The notes: generated by a model not told the origin, from the letters alone. A stretch of 64,000 nucleotides of DNA from Propioniciclava sinopodophylli (GCF_004324755.1 NZ_SDMQ01000006.1:62001-126000); one strand, 5' to 3'. Positions 31,110 through 42,266 are shown, counted from the stretch's first letter. Numbers and translations: made by a program.

Positions 31110-32581
31110 TGCTCGATCGTGAGACCTGCCTGGCGGCCGTCGCGAGCCGCGACGCGCGGTTCGACGGCAGCTTCTACACCGGCGTCACCAGCACCGGCAT
31201 CTACTGCAGGCCGTCGTGCCCCGCCCGCACCCCGGCGCACCACCACATGACGTTCCACCCCAGCGCGGCCGCGGCCCAGGCCGCCGGGTTCCGCGCCTGC
31301 AAGCGCTGCCGGCCGGACGCCGTCCCCGGCTCGCCCGACTGGGACGTGCGCGCCGACACGACGGCGCGCGCGATGCGGCTGATCGGCGACGGGGTCGTCG
31401 ACCGCGAGGGCGTGGACGGCCTGGCGTCCCGGCTGGGCTACTCGGTCAGGCAGGTGCAGCGCCTGACCCTCGACGAGCTCGGCGCCTCACCGCTGGCGCT
31501 GGCTCGCACCCAGCGCGCCCACACCGCGCGGATCCTGCTGCAGACCACCGACCTGCCGCTGCCCGAGGTGGCCTTCGCCGCCGGGTTCGGGTCGATCCGC
31601 TCCTTCAACGACACGGTCCGAGCCGCGTACGCGAGCACGCCCTCCACGCTGCGGGCCCAGCGGCGCAGTCCCCACGCCACCGCCCGTCCCGACCGGCTGC
31701 TCGAGGTATCGCTGCGGCTGGCGTTCAGGCGGCCCTTCGACCCCTCCAACGTCTTCGGACATCTGGCCGCCACTGCCGTCCCCAGCGTGGAGGAGTGGCG
31801 CGACGGCGCCTACCGGCGCACGCTCCGCCTCCCGCACGGCCCGGGCTTCGCCTCCCTTGCCCCGCGCGACGACCACGTCGCCGCAACGCTCCACCTGGCC
31901 GACCCGCGCGACCTGACCCCCGCCATCGGGCGGTGCCGTCGGCTCTTGGATCTGGACGCCGACCCCGTTGCCGTGGACGCCGCGCTGGCGTCCGACCCCG
32001 CGCTGGCCCCGCTGGTCGAGGCCGCCCCTGGGCGTCGCGTGCCCCGCACGGTCGACGGCGAGGAGTTCGCGCTGCGCGCCGTGCTGGGCCAGCAGGTCTC
32101 CACCGCCGCGGCCCGCACCCACGCCGCCCGCTTGGTCCAGGCGTACGGCGTCCCGGTCACCGACCCGGTCGGTGGGCTCACCCACCTGTTCCCCACCGCC
32201 GAGGCCCTCACGAATCCAGCACGCGATGCGCTCGCGGGCCCGGACTCCCGCTTCGCCACGCTCGTCGGCCTCGCACGCGCGCTGGATTCCGGTGTGGTCG
32301 ATCTGTCGCCGGGTGCCGACCGGGACGCCGCCCGCACCGCGCTGGCCTCGCTGCGCGGCATCGGCCCGTGGACCGTCGAGATCGTCGCCATGCGATCGCT
32401 CGGCGACCCCGACGCCTTCCCGGCCCGTGACCTCGGTGTCGTCAAGGGCGCCGAGCGCCTGGGCATCACCGACCTCGACGCGCACGCCACACGCTGGCGT
32501 CCGAGGCGCGCCTACGCCACCCAGCACCTGTGGGCGGCCCTCGACCACCCGATCAACCACCTGCCGCAGGAGGATTCGTGA
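31109..32581 (+). CDS. Ada-type activator fused to AlkA DNA-3-methyladenine glycosylase
   Basis: 490 residues in three parts. Residues 1-75 form the Ada zinc domain with Cys33, Cys37, Cys64 and Cys67; Cys33 (in GIYCRPSCP) is the expected acceptor of methyl groups from DNA phosphotriesters. Residues 85-185 are an AraC-type double helix-turn-helix. Residues 195-490 are AlkA: the helix-hairpin-helix [18 protein letters not shown] and catalytic Asp441 (in PARDLGV). It senses alkylation, activates transcription and removes 3-alkyladenine. The same fusion followed by ogt is known in mycobacteria. GTG 31106 is an alternative start. The stop overlaps ogt by 4 bp. Confidence 0.95.
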   Translation: MLDRETCLAAVASRDARFDGSFYTGVTSTGIYCRPSCPARTPAHHHMTFHPSAAAAQAAGFRACKRCRPDAVPGSPDWDVRADTTARAMRLIGDGVVDREGVDGLASRLGYSVRQVQRLTLDELGASPLALARTQRAHTARILLQTTDLPLPEVAFAAGFGSIRSFNDTVRAAYASTPSTLRAQRRSPHATARPDRLLEVSLRLAFRRPFDPSNVFGHLAATAVPSVEEWRDGAYRRTLRLPHGPGFASLAPRDDHVAATLHLADPRDLTPAIGRCRRLLDLDADPVAVDAALASDPALAPLVEAAPGRRVPRTVDGEEFALRAVLGQQVSTAAARTHAARLVQAYGVPVTDPVGGLTHLFPTAEALTNPARDALAGPDSRFATLVGLARALDSGVVDLSPGADRDAARTALASLRGIGPWTVEIVAMRSLGDPDAFPARDLGVVKGAERLGITDLDAHATRWRPRRAYATQHLWAALDHPINHLPQEDS

Positions 32582-33060
32582 AGCATCGCACCATCGACTC
32601 GCCCGTCGGCACGTTGACCCTGGTCGTCGACGACGCGGGCACCCTCTGTGCGCTCTACACCGACGGGCAGAAGTACTTCCCGCTGCCCGAGGCGCTGGGG
32701 GAGCGCGACGACACCGTCGCCGCGGACGCCGTCGCCCAGCTCGCCGAGTACTTCGCCGGCGAGCGCGCCGACTTCGACGTGGAACTGGCCCCGCGCGGCA
32801 CCGCGTTCCAGCAGGAGGTGTGGGACGCCCTGCGCGCGATCCCGGCGGGGGAGACCCGCAGCTACGGCGAGGTGGCGGCCGCGCTCGGCCGGCCCGGGGC
32901 GTCCCGGGCGGTGGGGGCGGCGACGGGCCGCAACCCGATCAGCATCATCGTGCCCTGCCACCGGATGGTCGGCGCCTCGGGGGCGATGACCGGCTACGCG
33001 GGCGGCGTCGACCGTAAGCGGTGGCTGCTCGACCACGAACGCGGCGTGCGACAACTCTGA
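32578..33060 (+). CDS. ogt: Methylated-DNA-protein cysteine methyltransferase
   Basis: 160 residues from a GTG at 32578 that overlaps the Ada-AlkA stop (GTGA). The active-site motif [10 protein letters not shown] (Cys127) and the preceding helix-turn-helix region ([23 protein letters not shown]) define the family. The protein transfers the alkyl group from O6-alkylguanine to its own cysteine and is inactivated in the process. Coupling to Ada-AlkA makes this an adaptive alkylation-repair operon. The end of the gene, including its stop, forms part of the outer stem of the hairpin at 33047-33110. Confidence 0.96.
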   Translation: MKHRTIDSPVGTLTLVVDDAGTLCALYTDGQKYFPLPEALGERDDTVAADAVAQLAEYFAGERADFDVELAPRGTAFQQEVWDALRAIPAGETRSYGEVAAALGRPGASRAVGAATGRNPISIIVPCHRMVGASGAMTGYAGGVDRKRWLLDHERGVRQL

Positions 33061-33110
33061 GTGACGGATCGCACGCCAGGGCGTGCGATCCGTCACTCAG
33101 ATGTGTCGCA
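33047..33110. repeat. Hairpin repeat, family A relative (copy 2)
   Basis: Perfect 22-bp arms at 33056-33077 and 33080-33101 around a 2-nt loop, extended to 31-bp arms with two mismatches (33047-33110). It overlaps the ogt stop and ends 4 bp before the lacI-type stop, so it probably terminates both convergent transcripts. The TGACGG...GCACGCC order parallels the copy at 2271-2322. Confidence 0.85.
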
Positions 33111-33113
33111 CGG

Positions 33114-34133
33114 TCAGACGTGGATCGCCGGACGCGAGGGCGCGGGCCCGGTCGAGCGGCGGATGATCAGGTCCGGGTGGAACAGAACCTCGGTCGGGTC
33201 CGGCGTCGTGCCGTCGGAGATGGCGCGCAGCAACGCCGACACGGCCGCCTCGGCGATCGGGCGCACCGGCTGGCGCACCGTCGTCAGGCCCGGGTCGGTG
33301 AACGCCATCAGCGGCGAGTCGTCGAAACCGACCACGGACAGGTCCTCGGGCACCGACATCCCCCGCACGTGCGCCTCGCGGACGACGCCCAGCGCCATGA
33401 GGTCCGAGCCGCACACGACGGCGGTGTGCCCCGATGCGATGAGCCGCCCGGCCGCGACCTGGCCGCCCTCGGCGGTGAACATCGTGGTGGCCACGCTGTC
33501 GGGGCCGAACCCGAGCGCGCGGAAAGCGGCCACCTTGCGGCGGGCCGGCGTGAACCGCTCGTTGCCGACGGCCAGGCCGATGCGCGTGTGGCCGAGGGTG
33601 CGCAGGTGGGCGACGGACGCGGCCACGGCCTCGGCGTCCGAGCACGAGAAGAAGCCCGCGGCCAGTTCGTCCGAGGGCGCGTTGATGAACACGGTCGGGA
33701 TGCCGCTCGCGATCACGCGCTGGTAGGGCTCCACGGACAGGGTGTTGTTGGCGGGGATGCCGCTGACCGACACGATGCCGGCGAGGTTGATGTCGAGGAG
33801 GGCGGCCAGGTGCTGGTCCTCGCTCATGCCGGTTGGGCCGGCGGGGCACACGAACGTGCGGACGCCCGCGGCGTACAGCAGCGAGTCGAGGATCTCGGCG
33901 AACGCGGTGAACGAAGGGTTGGACAGCTCGGGCAGCATGATCGCCACCGGCCCCGGACGCCGCGGGCCCGTCTTCTCCAGCGTGTAGCCCATGGCCTCCG
34001 CCGCCGCGTGGACGGCGTCGCGGGTGTCGGGGCGCACGCCGGGCTTGCCGTTGAGCACGCGCGAAACGGTCGCGGTGGAGACACCGGCCGCGGCGGCCAG
34101 GTCGGCCAGCCGCGCCTTGGCAACGGACGTCAT
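33114..34133 (-). CDS. LacI-family regulator, probable maltose operon repressor
   Basis: 339 residues from the ATG at 34133, which matches where LacI proteins begin. The DNA-binding domain is ARLADLAAAAGVSTATVSRV followed by the hinge helix LNGKPGVRPDTRDAV. The periplasmic-binding-like effector domain follows, with VVCGSDLMALGVVREA and LSVVGFDDSPLMAFTDPGLT. It diverges from malEFG. A LacI-type operator at 34181-34195 lies 48 bp upstream of its own start, so autoregulation and malEFG repression relieved by maltose or maltodextrin are likely. The inducer is inferred from context only. Confidence 0.93.
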   Translation of the reverse strand: MTSVAKARLADLAAAAGVSTATVSRVLNGKPGVRPDTRDAVHAAAEAMGYTLEKTGPRRPGPVAIMLPELSNPSFTAFAEILDSLLYAAGVRTFVCPAGPTGMSEDQHLAALLDINLAGIVSVSGIPANNTLSVEPYQRVIASGIPTVFINAPSDELAAGFFSCSDAEAVAASVAHLRTLGHTRIGLAVGNERFTPARRKVAAFRALGFGPDSVATTMFTAEGGQVAAGRLIASGHTAVVCGSDLMALGVVREAHVRGMSVPEDLSVVGFDDSPLMAFTDPGLTTVRQPVRPIAEAAVSALLRAISDGTTPDPTEVLFHPDLIIRRSTGPAPSRPAIHV

Positions 34134-34180
34134 CGGGTGCCCCTCCCTCCTCCGGGATACCGGGGTAATGCGCCACCTTA

Positions 34181-34195
34181 CTGCAAGCGTTGCAG
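34181..34195. promoter_or_regulatory. LacI-type operator in the lacI-malE gap
   Basis: Perfect dyad CTGCAA-GCG-TTGCAG, close to the common LacI/GalR-family pattern TGCAANCGNTTGCA. Further candidates in the same gap are GACAA-N6-TTGTC (34218-34233) and a MalR-like GAAATCGTTACG (34293-34304); the second half-site TTGCAGG recurs near 34322. Confidence 0.75.
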
Positions 34196-34396
34196 GAGGG
34201 TTCAGATTGGTCACCTCGACAAGTAATTTTGTCAGGGCATCGTCCCTGCCTCAACAGTGGCGCAGGGGCCCGCAGCAATCACGCCAGGTGATGAAATCGT
34301 TACGAAAAAGGCCCCTGAAACTTGCAGGCGGATGGGGTACGGTTGGGCCAACCCACGGGGCCGGCACGGGAGCCGTCCTCATTGAAGGAGAAACCA

Positions 34397-35635
34397 ATGC
34401 GCAAGAGCATCGTCACGATGCTGGCCGCAGGCGTGGCCCTCAGCCTCGCCGCCTGTGGCAGCACGGGTGCCCCGGCCACCACGCCGGCCACCGCCTCGAC
34501 CGCGGCCGCTGCGACGACCCCTGCGGCCGCCGCCGGCAACCTGACCATCTGGGTCGACGAGACCCGCATCGACGACTTCAAGGCGCTGGGCGAGGACTTC
34601 GTCTCGGCCTCCGGCGTCGCCCTCGACGTCGTGCAGAAGCCGACCGCCGACATCAAGACCGACTTCGTGGCCCAGGCCCCGACCGGTGAGGGCCCCGACC
34701 TGATCGTCGGCGCGCACGACTGGACCGGTGAGCTCGTCTCCAACGGCCTGATCTCCCCGATCGAGCTCGGCGACAAGGGCAAGCTGGCCGACAACACCGT
34801 CGCCGCCTTCCAGTACGACGGCGCCCTGTACGGCGTCCCCTACGCGGTCGAGAACATCGCGCTGGTCCGCAACAACAAGATCGTCCAGGACACCCCGGAC
34901 ACGTTCGACGCCCTGATCGAGCAGGGCAAGGGCGCCGGCGCCGAGTTCCCGGCCATCATCCAGGTCGGCGACGGGGGTGACGCGTACCACATGTACCCGA
35001 TCCAGACCTCCTTCGGCGCCCCGGTCTTCAAGTCCAACGCCGACGGCTCCTACACCAACGAGCTGGGCATGGAGGGTGCTGAGGGCGAGGCCTTCGCGAC
35101 CTACCTGAAGAAGCTGGCCGACGAGAAGGTCGCGTCCGTCTCCATGGGTGGCGACCAGGCCAAGCAGGCCTTCCTCGACGGCAAGAGCCCGTACATGATC
35201 ACGGGTCCGTGGAACACCGCCGCCTTCACCGAGGCCGGCATGGACATCTCCGTCCTGGCGGTTCCCTCCGCCGGTGGCCAGCCCTCCGCCCCGTTCTTGG
35301 GTGTCCAGGGTGTCTACCTCTCCTCCAAGTCCGAGAACGGCATCCTCGCCAACCAGTTCCTCGACTACATGGCCACCACCGAGGCCCAGCAGAAGCTGTT
35401 CGACCTGGGCGGTCGCGTCCCGGCCGACACCTCGGTCGCCGAGGGCATCACCGACGAGCTGCTCGCCGGTTTCGCCGAGGCCGGCAAGAACGGCCAGCCC
35501 ATGCCCTCCATCCCCGAGATGGGCGCCGTGTGGAGCCACTGGGGCAACACTGAGGTGAGCATCATCAACGGTCAGGCCGCCGACCCGGTCGCCGCCTGGA
35601 AGACCATGGTCGAGAACATCAAGGCCGGCTTCTGA
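34397..35635 (+). CDS. malE: Maltose/maltodextrin-binding lipoprotein
   Basis: 412 residues from the ATG at 34397, after a GAAGGAG ribosome site. The signal peptide ends at the lipobox SLAAC, followed by an Ala/Thr-rich tether. The family 1 solute-binding fold shows LTIWVDETRIDDFKALGEDF, EGPDLIVGAHDWTGELVSNG, YGVPYAVENIALVRNN and SPYMITGPWNTAAF, all close to actinobacterial MalE. It binds maltose or maltodextrins and feeds MalFG. Its codon choice is strongly biased, as for an abundant protein. No MalK-type ATPase is in the cluster, so a shared one (MsiK-like) encoded elsewhere is probable. Confidence 0.95.
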   Translation: MRKSIVTMLAAGVALSLAACGSTGAPATTPATASTAAAATTPAAAAGNLTIWVDETRIDDFKALGEDFVSASGVALDVVQKPTADIKTDFVAQAPTGEGPDLIVGAHDWTGELVSNGLISPIELGDKGKLADNTVAAFQYDGALYGVPYAVENIALVRNNKIVQDTPDTFDALIEQGKGAGAEFPAIIQVGDGGDAYHMYPIQTSFGAPVFKSNADGSYTNELGMEGAEGEAFATYLKKLADEKVASVSMGGDQAKQAFLDGKSPYMITGPWNTAAFTEAGMDISVLAVPSAGGQPSAPFLGVQGVYLSSKSENGILANQFLDYMATTEAQQKLFDLGGRVPADTSVAEGITDELLAGFAEAGKNGQPMPSIPEMGAVWSHWGNTEVSIINGQAADPVAAWKTMVENIKAGF

Positions 35636-35652
35636 GCCACTTGTGACAAGAT

Positions 35653-35680
35653 GGGCGGGGTGAGGTTTCTCGCCCCGCCC
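35653..35680 (+). terminator. Hairpin between malE and malF, probable attenuator
   Basis: 12-bp arms (35653-35664, 35669-35680) with one G-U pair and a GTTT loop, followed by ACTTTGCTT. It lies 18 bp after the malE stop and 48 bp before malF. Partial termination here, or 3'-end protection, would keep MalE in excess over the permeases, as in other binding-protein operons. Confidence 0.7.
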
Positions 35681-35728
35681 ACTTTGCTTGCCAGGCCGCA
35701 CTGACGCGACCGGAAGGGAAGGAACGAC

Positions 35729-37317
<1,589 letters not shown>

Positions 37318-37318
<1 letters not shown>

Positions 37319-38202
37319 TGGCCGTCAAGCTCGAGAACGCCAACAAGTCCCCCGTCAGCGGCCTGCGCTGGTGGAAGGAGGTCGGCTGGAAGCACATCGT
37401 CGCCCTCGTCATGATCGCGATCTGTGTGTTCCCGCTGCTGTACGTGATGTCGGCCTCGTTCAACCCGGGCGGCACCCTGACCGGCTCGATCCGCCTGTTC
37501 GAGAAGGTCTCGCTCGAGAACTATCAGACCCTGCTGGGGTCGCTGTTCCCGCGCTGGATGCTGCACTCGTTCATCGTCGCCACGGCCACCGCGGTCGGGA
37601 CGGTGCTGATGGCGGCCGCCGCGGCCTACGCCTTCAGCCGGTTCCGGTTCAAGGGACGCCGCGGGTCGCTGACCGCGCTGCTCATCATCCAGATGTTCCC
37701 GCAGATGCTGGCCTTCGTCGCCATCTTCCTGCTGCTGCTCACCATCGGCGACATCTTCCCGGTGCTCGGCATCGGGTCGCTGCTGGGCCTCATCGCCGTC
37801 TACCTGGGCGGCGCGCTGGGTGCGAACACGTTCCTCATGTACGGGTTCTTCAACACGATCCCGGACGACCTGGACGAGGCCGCCAAGATCGACGGCGCCA
37901 CCCACGCCCAGATCTTCTGGGGGATGATCATGCCGCTCGTCACGCCGATCCTGTCGGTCGTCGGGCTGCTGTCCTTCGTCGGCACCTACGGTGAGTTCAT
38001 CCTGGCCCGGATCATCCTGGCCCGGCCCGAGAACTACACCCTGGCCGTCGGCCTGTACGTGTGGGCCTCCGACGAGCGCAACGCCCCGTGGTCGCTGTTC
38101 GCGGCGGGCGCGGTGGTCGCGGCCATCCCGATCATCCTGCTGTTCATGTACCTGCAGAAGTACATCGTCGCCGGCCTCACCGCCGGTGGCGTGAAGGGCT
38201 GA
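37318..38202 (+). CDS. malG: Maltose ABC transporter permease MalG
   Basis: 294 residues from the ATG at 37318, overlapping the malF stop by one base (TGATG). Six membrane helices, the EAA loop DDLDEAAKIDGATHAQIFWG near residue 182 and the C-terminal extension VAGLTAGGVKG, which is typical of MalG and reaches into the ATPase dimer interface. It pairs with MalF for maltose/maltodextrin import. Last gene of the operon; its stop region runs into the 38220-38305 palindrome. Confidence 0.95.
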
Positions 38203-38219
38203 GCGCCACCGCCGAACCC

Positions 38220-38305
38220 GCCGAGGACTCATCCAACTACCGCCGAGGACTCGTGGTCGTCATGACGACCACGAGTCCTCGGCGGTAGTTAGGTGAGTCC
38301 TCGGC
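38220..38305. repeat. 86-bp palindrome (family B copy 2)
   Basis: Same design as 11356-11441: two forward 22-nt units (38220-38241, 38242-38263) and two inverted ones, centred at 38262/38263. The inner units are identical to copy 1; the outer units pair with each other except at two positions. It lies between convergent malG and zwf. Confidence 0.93.
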
Positions 38306-38307
38306 GC

Positions 38308-39684
38308 TCAGTTCCAGGAGGTGGGGCCGTACGAGCCCGCGGTGTACTCGTCCAGCGGCACCTCGCCGGACGACCACGCCTCGAACACCGGCGTGAGGAT
38401 GCGCCAGCACTCCTCGGCCACGTCGCCCCGCACCGAGAGCAGCGGGTCCCCGGACAGGATGCCGTCGAGGATCTCGCCGTAGGGGCGGATCGGCGACTCC
38501 GACAGCTCGGTCGACAGGGTGGTCTGCTCGAGGTCCCAGCGGTCGCCCTCGGCGTTGGTGGTGATCGAGAGCGCGATGCTCTCCGGCGAGATGCCGATCA
38601 CCATCACGTTGGGGGGAGCCTCGTTGTGGAACCCGCCCGGCAGGTGCGCCACCGGCTTGAACTTGACCACGATGCCGCGGAACCCGTCACCCAGCGCCTT
38701 GCCCGACCGCAGCCGGAAGGGGACACCGGCCCAGCGGGCGTTGCAGATCTCCACGGTGAGCTGGGCCAGCGTCTCGGTCTGGCGCGCGGGGTCGACACCC
38801 GGCTCGGCGGTGTAGTCGGGCACCTCACGTCCGTCGATCGTGCCGGCCGCGTACCGCGCGCGCCGCGACGGAACCTCGCCCTCGCCCGACCACAGCTTGG
38901 TCGCGCGCAGCGTGTGCATCATGAGGTCGCGCAGCTCGACGGCGTCGATGTTGGCCGGCTCCTCCATGGCGAAGATCGCCATCACCAGCAGCAGGTGCGA
39001 CTGGATCATGTCCTTCAGTGCGCCCGCCTTGTCGTAGTACCCGGCGCGGCCCTCGAGGGCGAGCCCCTCGTCGGCGATGATCTCGACGCGCTCGATGTTG
39101 TTGGCGTTCCACACCGGCTCGAAGATGCGGTTGCCGAAGCGGATGCCCAGCAGGTTCACTACGGTCGCCTTGCCGAGGTAGTGGTCGACGCGGAAGATCC
39201 GCTCCTCGGGCACCACGGACGTGAGCAGCTGGTTGAACGCCCTGGCCGACTCCAGGCTCGACCCGAACGGCTTCTCGATCGCCACGCGCAGCCCCACTGG
39301 CAGCTCGAGCGTCGACAGCACCTCGCACGCCTTCTGGCTGATCGCCGGCGGCAGCGCGAAATACAGGACGATGGGGCGTCCGGCCTCGTCGATGTCGGCC
39401 AGGAACGCCTTCATCGCCGCGCCGTCCGTCACGTCGAGCTGGGCGTAGCGGGTCTCGGACGCCATCCGCTCGGCCCGCTCCACCCGGCAACCGCCGTCTG
39501 CGAGCGCCTCGCTGACGCGCTTGCGCCACTCCGCCTCGTCGAGCGCCTCAAAGGCTGCGCCGACCAGCTTCACGTCGAGGTCGGGGCGGGTCCGCAGCAG
39601 CGTGCCCAGCCCGGGCAGGAGCAGGCGGCGGGTGAGGTCACCCGAGGCACCGAGGATGACGAGGGTCACGGGCCCGTTGGGCAT
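38308..39684 (-). CDS. zwf: Glucose-6-phosphate 1-dehydrogenase
   Basis: 458 residues from the ATG at 39684 (GGAAGGA ribosome site). The NADP motif is GASGDLTRRLLLPGLG near residue 11; the substrate motif is RVDHYLGKATVVN and the preceding IEKPFGSSLESARAFN contains the conserved lysine-proline pair. It oxidises glucose-6-phosphate to 6-phosphogluconolactone, feeding the pentose phosphate path and NADPH supply. No opcA, pgl or tal gene lies next to it, so this may be a stand-alone copy. It ends 3 bp from the family B palindrome, which probably terminates it. Confidence 0.95.
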   Translation of the reverse strand: MPNGPVTLVILGASGDLTRRLLLPGLGTLLRTRPDLDVKLVGAAFEALDEAEWRKRVSEALADGGCRVERAERMASETRYAQLDVTDGAAMKAFLADIDEAGRPIVLYFALPPAISQKACEVLSTLELPVGLRVAIEKPFGSSLESARAFNQLLTSVVPEERIFRVDHYLGKATVVNLLGIRFGNRIFEPVWNANNIERVEIIADEGLALEGRAGYYDKAGALKDMIQSHLLLVMAIFAMEEPANIDAVELRDLMMHTLRATKLWSGEGEVPSRRARYAAGTIDGREVPDYTAEPGVDPARQTETLAQLTVEICNARWAGVPFRLRSGKALGDGFRGIVVKFKPVAHLPGGFHNEAPPNVMVIGISPESIALSITTNAEGDRWDLEQTTLSTELSESPIRPYGEILDGILSGDPLLSVRGDVAEECWRILTPVFEAWSSGEVPLDEYTAGSYGPTSWN

Positions 39685-39724
39685 GGGCGTTCCTTCCACG
39701 AGGGTGCTCCAACCCTAGACGGCC

Positions 39725-40570
39725 TCAGGAACGCCAGGGGGTCAACGTCTCCACGACCGTGTCGGCCCACAGCACCGAGCCGGCCTCGTTGGGGTGCAGT
39801 CCGTCGGGCTTGAGGAGCGGCCCGGCGCCGCCGGAGGCGTCGGTGAAGGCGTGGTAGACGTCGATGATGGGGTACTTCTCCTCGATGGCCCACTCGGCGA
39901 TGAGGCGGGTCACCTCGTCGGCGGCGGGGAGCCGCTCGGGGGTGGTCACCTGGTTCTGCATCGTGATCACGATCGGGACGTCCGGGGTGGCCTGATCGCG
40001 CACGAGGCCCAGGAGCGTCTGCAGCTGGGGGAGTGCCTGGGTCGGGTCGGAATTGTTGTTGTGTCCGAGCGAGATGACCACCACGTCGGGGGCCTCGGGC
40101 AGGCAGTCGTCGACGTGGTCGTAGAAGTTCGACGGCTTCCAGCCGCTGACCGAGCAGTTCCACACGGTGCGGTGCGGGCCGTCACCGCTCAGGACGCGCT
40201 CCTCGTACCGGCCCGAGCTCGTGATCCATCGGTTGAGGGTCACGGCGTGGTCGCTGCTCATCTCGGTGGCCCACAGGGCGGGCCACTCCGTCATCTCGTC
40301 GCCGGTCGAGTCGCCGAAGACCGCGATGTCGAGCTCGGTGGGGGAATTCAGCAGCGTCTGTACCGCGAACAACGTCGGGACGCTCGCGGGGGCGGGTGCG
40401 CCGGACGCGGTGCCGGCCGGCGTGGGTGCGGCGGGGGTTGCGGCGTGTGCGGCCGGGGAAGATGGGGGCGCCGGGACGGACGTGCCGGTCGACGGTGTCG
40501 TCAGGGCGCACCCCGCCAGCAGGGCGGCCGTGCCTGCCAGGGACGCGAGCTTCGGGGCGGAGCACTTCAC
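39725..40570 (-). CDS. SGNH/GDSL-hydrolase lipoprotein
   Basis: 281 residues from a GTG at 40570. A lipoprotein signal (APKLASLAGTAALLAGC) is followed by a Pro/Ala/Thr-rich tether of about 45 residues. The SGNH blocks are visible: IAVFGDSTGDEMTEW (block I serine), SLGHNNNSDPTQ (block III) and DGLHPNEAG (block V Asp and His). Such proteins deacylate lipids, glycans or acylated polymers outside the membrane; the substrate here is unknown. Starting upstream at 40630 would overlap lysS, so 40570 is preferred, although its ribosome site is weak. Divergent from lysS. Confidence 0.87.
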   Translation of the reverse strand: MKCSAPKLASLAGTAALLAGCALTTPSTGTSVPAPPSSPAAHAATPAAPTPAGTASGAPAPASVPTLFAVQTLLNSPTELDIAVFGDSTGDEMTEWPALWATEMSSDHAVTLNRWITSSGRYEERVLSGDGPHRTVWNCSVSGWKPSNFYDHVDDCLPEAPDVVVISLGHNNNSDPTQALPQLQTLLGLVRDQATPDVPIVITMQNQVTTPERLPAADEVTRLIAEWAIEEKYPIIDVYHAFTDASGGAGPLLKPDGLHPNEAGSVLWADTVVETLTPWRS

Positions 40571-40619
40571 GAGCCAAGCATCCCACTTCGTCCGCGGCGG
40601 TTCTCGGTAGGGTGGCGGG

Positions 40620-42146
40620 GTGAACGACAAGCATCAGCGCGCGGCGTCCGCCGCCCCCCAGCCGTCCGTCTCCGAGCAGGTCCAGGTGCGCCTGGCCAAG
40701 CGCGAGCGGCTGCTGGCCGAGGGCCGCCAGCCGTACCCCGTCGAGGTGCCGCGCACGCACGCGCTCGCCGCGGTGCGCGCCGAGTGGGGCCACCTCGCGC
40801 CGGGCGAGGAGACCGACGTCGTGGTGAGCGTAGCCGGGCGGATCATGTTCCAGCGCAACACCGGCAAACTGTGCTTCGCGACGCTGGCCGACCAGTTCAC
40901 CCAGGACGCCGATGGCGACCGCCTGCAGGTCATGCTCTCGCTGGCCGAGGTTGGCCAGGACTCGCTGGACGCCTGGAAGGCCGACACCGACCTGGGGGAC
41001 TTCGTGTCGGTGACGGGCCGCGTGATCGCGTCCAAGCGCGGCGAGCTGTCGATCATGGCGACCGACTGGGTGCTGGCGTCCAAGGCGCTCCGCCCGCTGC
41101 CGACGCTGCACAACGAGCTGTCGGAGGAGACCCGCGTCCGCCAGCGCTACGCAGACCTGGTCGTGCGCGACGACGCCCGCGCCATGGTGCGGACGCGGGC
41201 GGCGATCACCCGCAGCGTCCGCGAAACGCTGCACCGGCTGGGCTACATCGAGGTCGAGACGCCCACGCTGCAGCTGATCCACGGCGGCGCCGCCGCGCGC
41301 CCGTTCACGACGCACCTCAACGCGTTCGACATCGACATGACCCTGCGCATCGCGCTCGAGCTCTACCTCAAGCGCGCCATGGTCGGTGGCACCGAGAAGG
41401 TGTACGAGATGGGCCGGATCTTCCGCAACGAGGGCATCGACAGCTCGCACTCGGCCGAGTTCACGATGCTGGAGTGCTACGAGGCCTGGATCGACCAGAA
41501 GGGCATCGCCGCGGTCATCCAGCAGGTGATCGTGGACGCCGCGGACGCCGTCGGCTCGCGCCAGGTCGAGACGGAGGCCGGGGTCATCGACCTGGACGGC
41601 GAGTGGCTCTGGCTGCCGTTCTACACCGGGTTGTCGGAGGCGTTCGGCCGCGAGATCACGCCCGACACCACCCGCGCCGAGCTGGAGGAGCTCGCCGAGC
41701 AGCACGGGGTCGAGTTCGACCCCAAGCTCTCCGACGGCAAGCTCGCGATGGAGCTGTTCGGGGAGGTCGTCGAGCCCACGCTGATCCAGCCCACGTTCGT
41801 GTGCGACTACCCGGCCATCGCCCAGCCGCTGGCCCGTCCGCACCGCGACGACCCGCGTCTGGTCGAGGCCTGGGACCTCATCATCGGCGGCATGGAGCGC
41901 GGCACCGGCTTCTCGGAGCTGATCGACCCGGTCATCCAGCGCGAGCGTTTCACCGAGCAGTCGCTGCTGGCCGCCAAGGGCGACCCCGAGGCCATGCAGC
42001 TCGACGAGGACTTCCTCAACGCCCTCGAGTTCGGCGCCCCGCCGATGGGCGGCCTGGGCCTGGGCATCGACCGCCTGATCATGCTCTTCACCAACAAGGG
42101 CATCCGCGAGACGATCCTCTTCCCGCTGCTCAAGCCCCAGGGCTGA
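40620..42146 (+). CDS. lysS: Lysyl-tRNA synthetase (class II)
   Basis: 508 residues from a GTG at 40620. The N-terminal OB-fold anticodon-binding domain (VVVSVAGRIMFQRNTGKLCF) precedes the class II core: motif 2 GRIFRNEGIDSSHSAEFTML and motif 3 GLGLGIDRLIMLF. The lysine site variant IHGGAAARPFTTHLNAFD is standard. It charges tRNA-Lys. The gene is alone on its strand and ends 10 bp before a five-unit 22-nt repeat array that separates it from pabA. Confidence 0.97.
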   Translation: MNDKHQRAASAAPQPSVSEQVQVRLAKRERLLAEGRQPYPVEVPRTHALAAVRAEWGHLAPGEETDVVVSVAGRIMFQRNTGKLCFATLADQFTQDADGDRLQVMLSLAEVGQDSLDAWKADTDLGDFVSVTGRVIASKRGELSIMATDWVLASKALRPLPTLHNELSEETRVRQRYADLVVRDDARAMVRTRAAITRSVRETLHRLGYIEVETPTLQLIHGGAAARPFTTHLNAFDIDMTLRIALELYLKRAMVGGTEKVYEMGRIFRNEGIDSSHSAEFTMLECYEAWIDQKGIAAVIQQVIVDAADAVGSRQVETEAGVIDLDGEWLWLPFYTGLSEAFGREITPDTTRAELEELAEQHGVEFDPKLSDGKLAMELFGEVVEPTLIQPTFVCDYPAIAQPLARPHRDDPRLVEAWDLIIGGMERGTGFSELIDPVIQRERFTEQSLLAAKGDPEAMQLDEDFLNALEFGAPPMGGLGLGIDRLIMLFTNKGIRETILFPLLKPQG

Positions 42147-42156
42147 CAGCCCCCCC

Positions 42157-42266
42157 GTCGAGGGCTTGGGTTCGATCCGCCGAGGGCTTGGGTTCGATCC
42201 GCCGAGGGCTTCGGTTCCGGACGCCGAGGGCTTGTGTTCCGGACGCCGAGGGCTTGGGTTCAGCGC
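42157..42266 (+). repeat. Five tandem 22-nt GCCGAGGGCTT units (family D array 1)
   Basis: Units start at 42157, 42179, 42201, 42223 and 42245. The first 11-12 bases are nearly constant; the tail changes in blocks of neighbouring units (GATCC in the first two, CGGAC in the next two). It lies between convergent lysS and pabA; the last unit contains the pabA stop. Array 2 at 42911-43020 is its inverted counterpart. Confidence 0.92.

Noticed and set aside
40570-40630. SGNH lipoprotein starting at 40630
   Set aside because: It would overlap the lysS start and place 20 charged residues before the signal peptide; GTG 40570 gives a normal lipoprotein signal.
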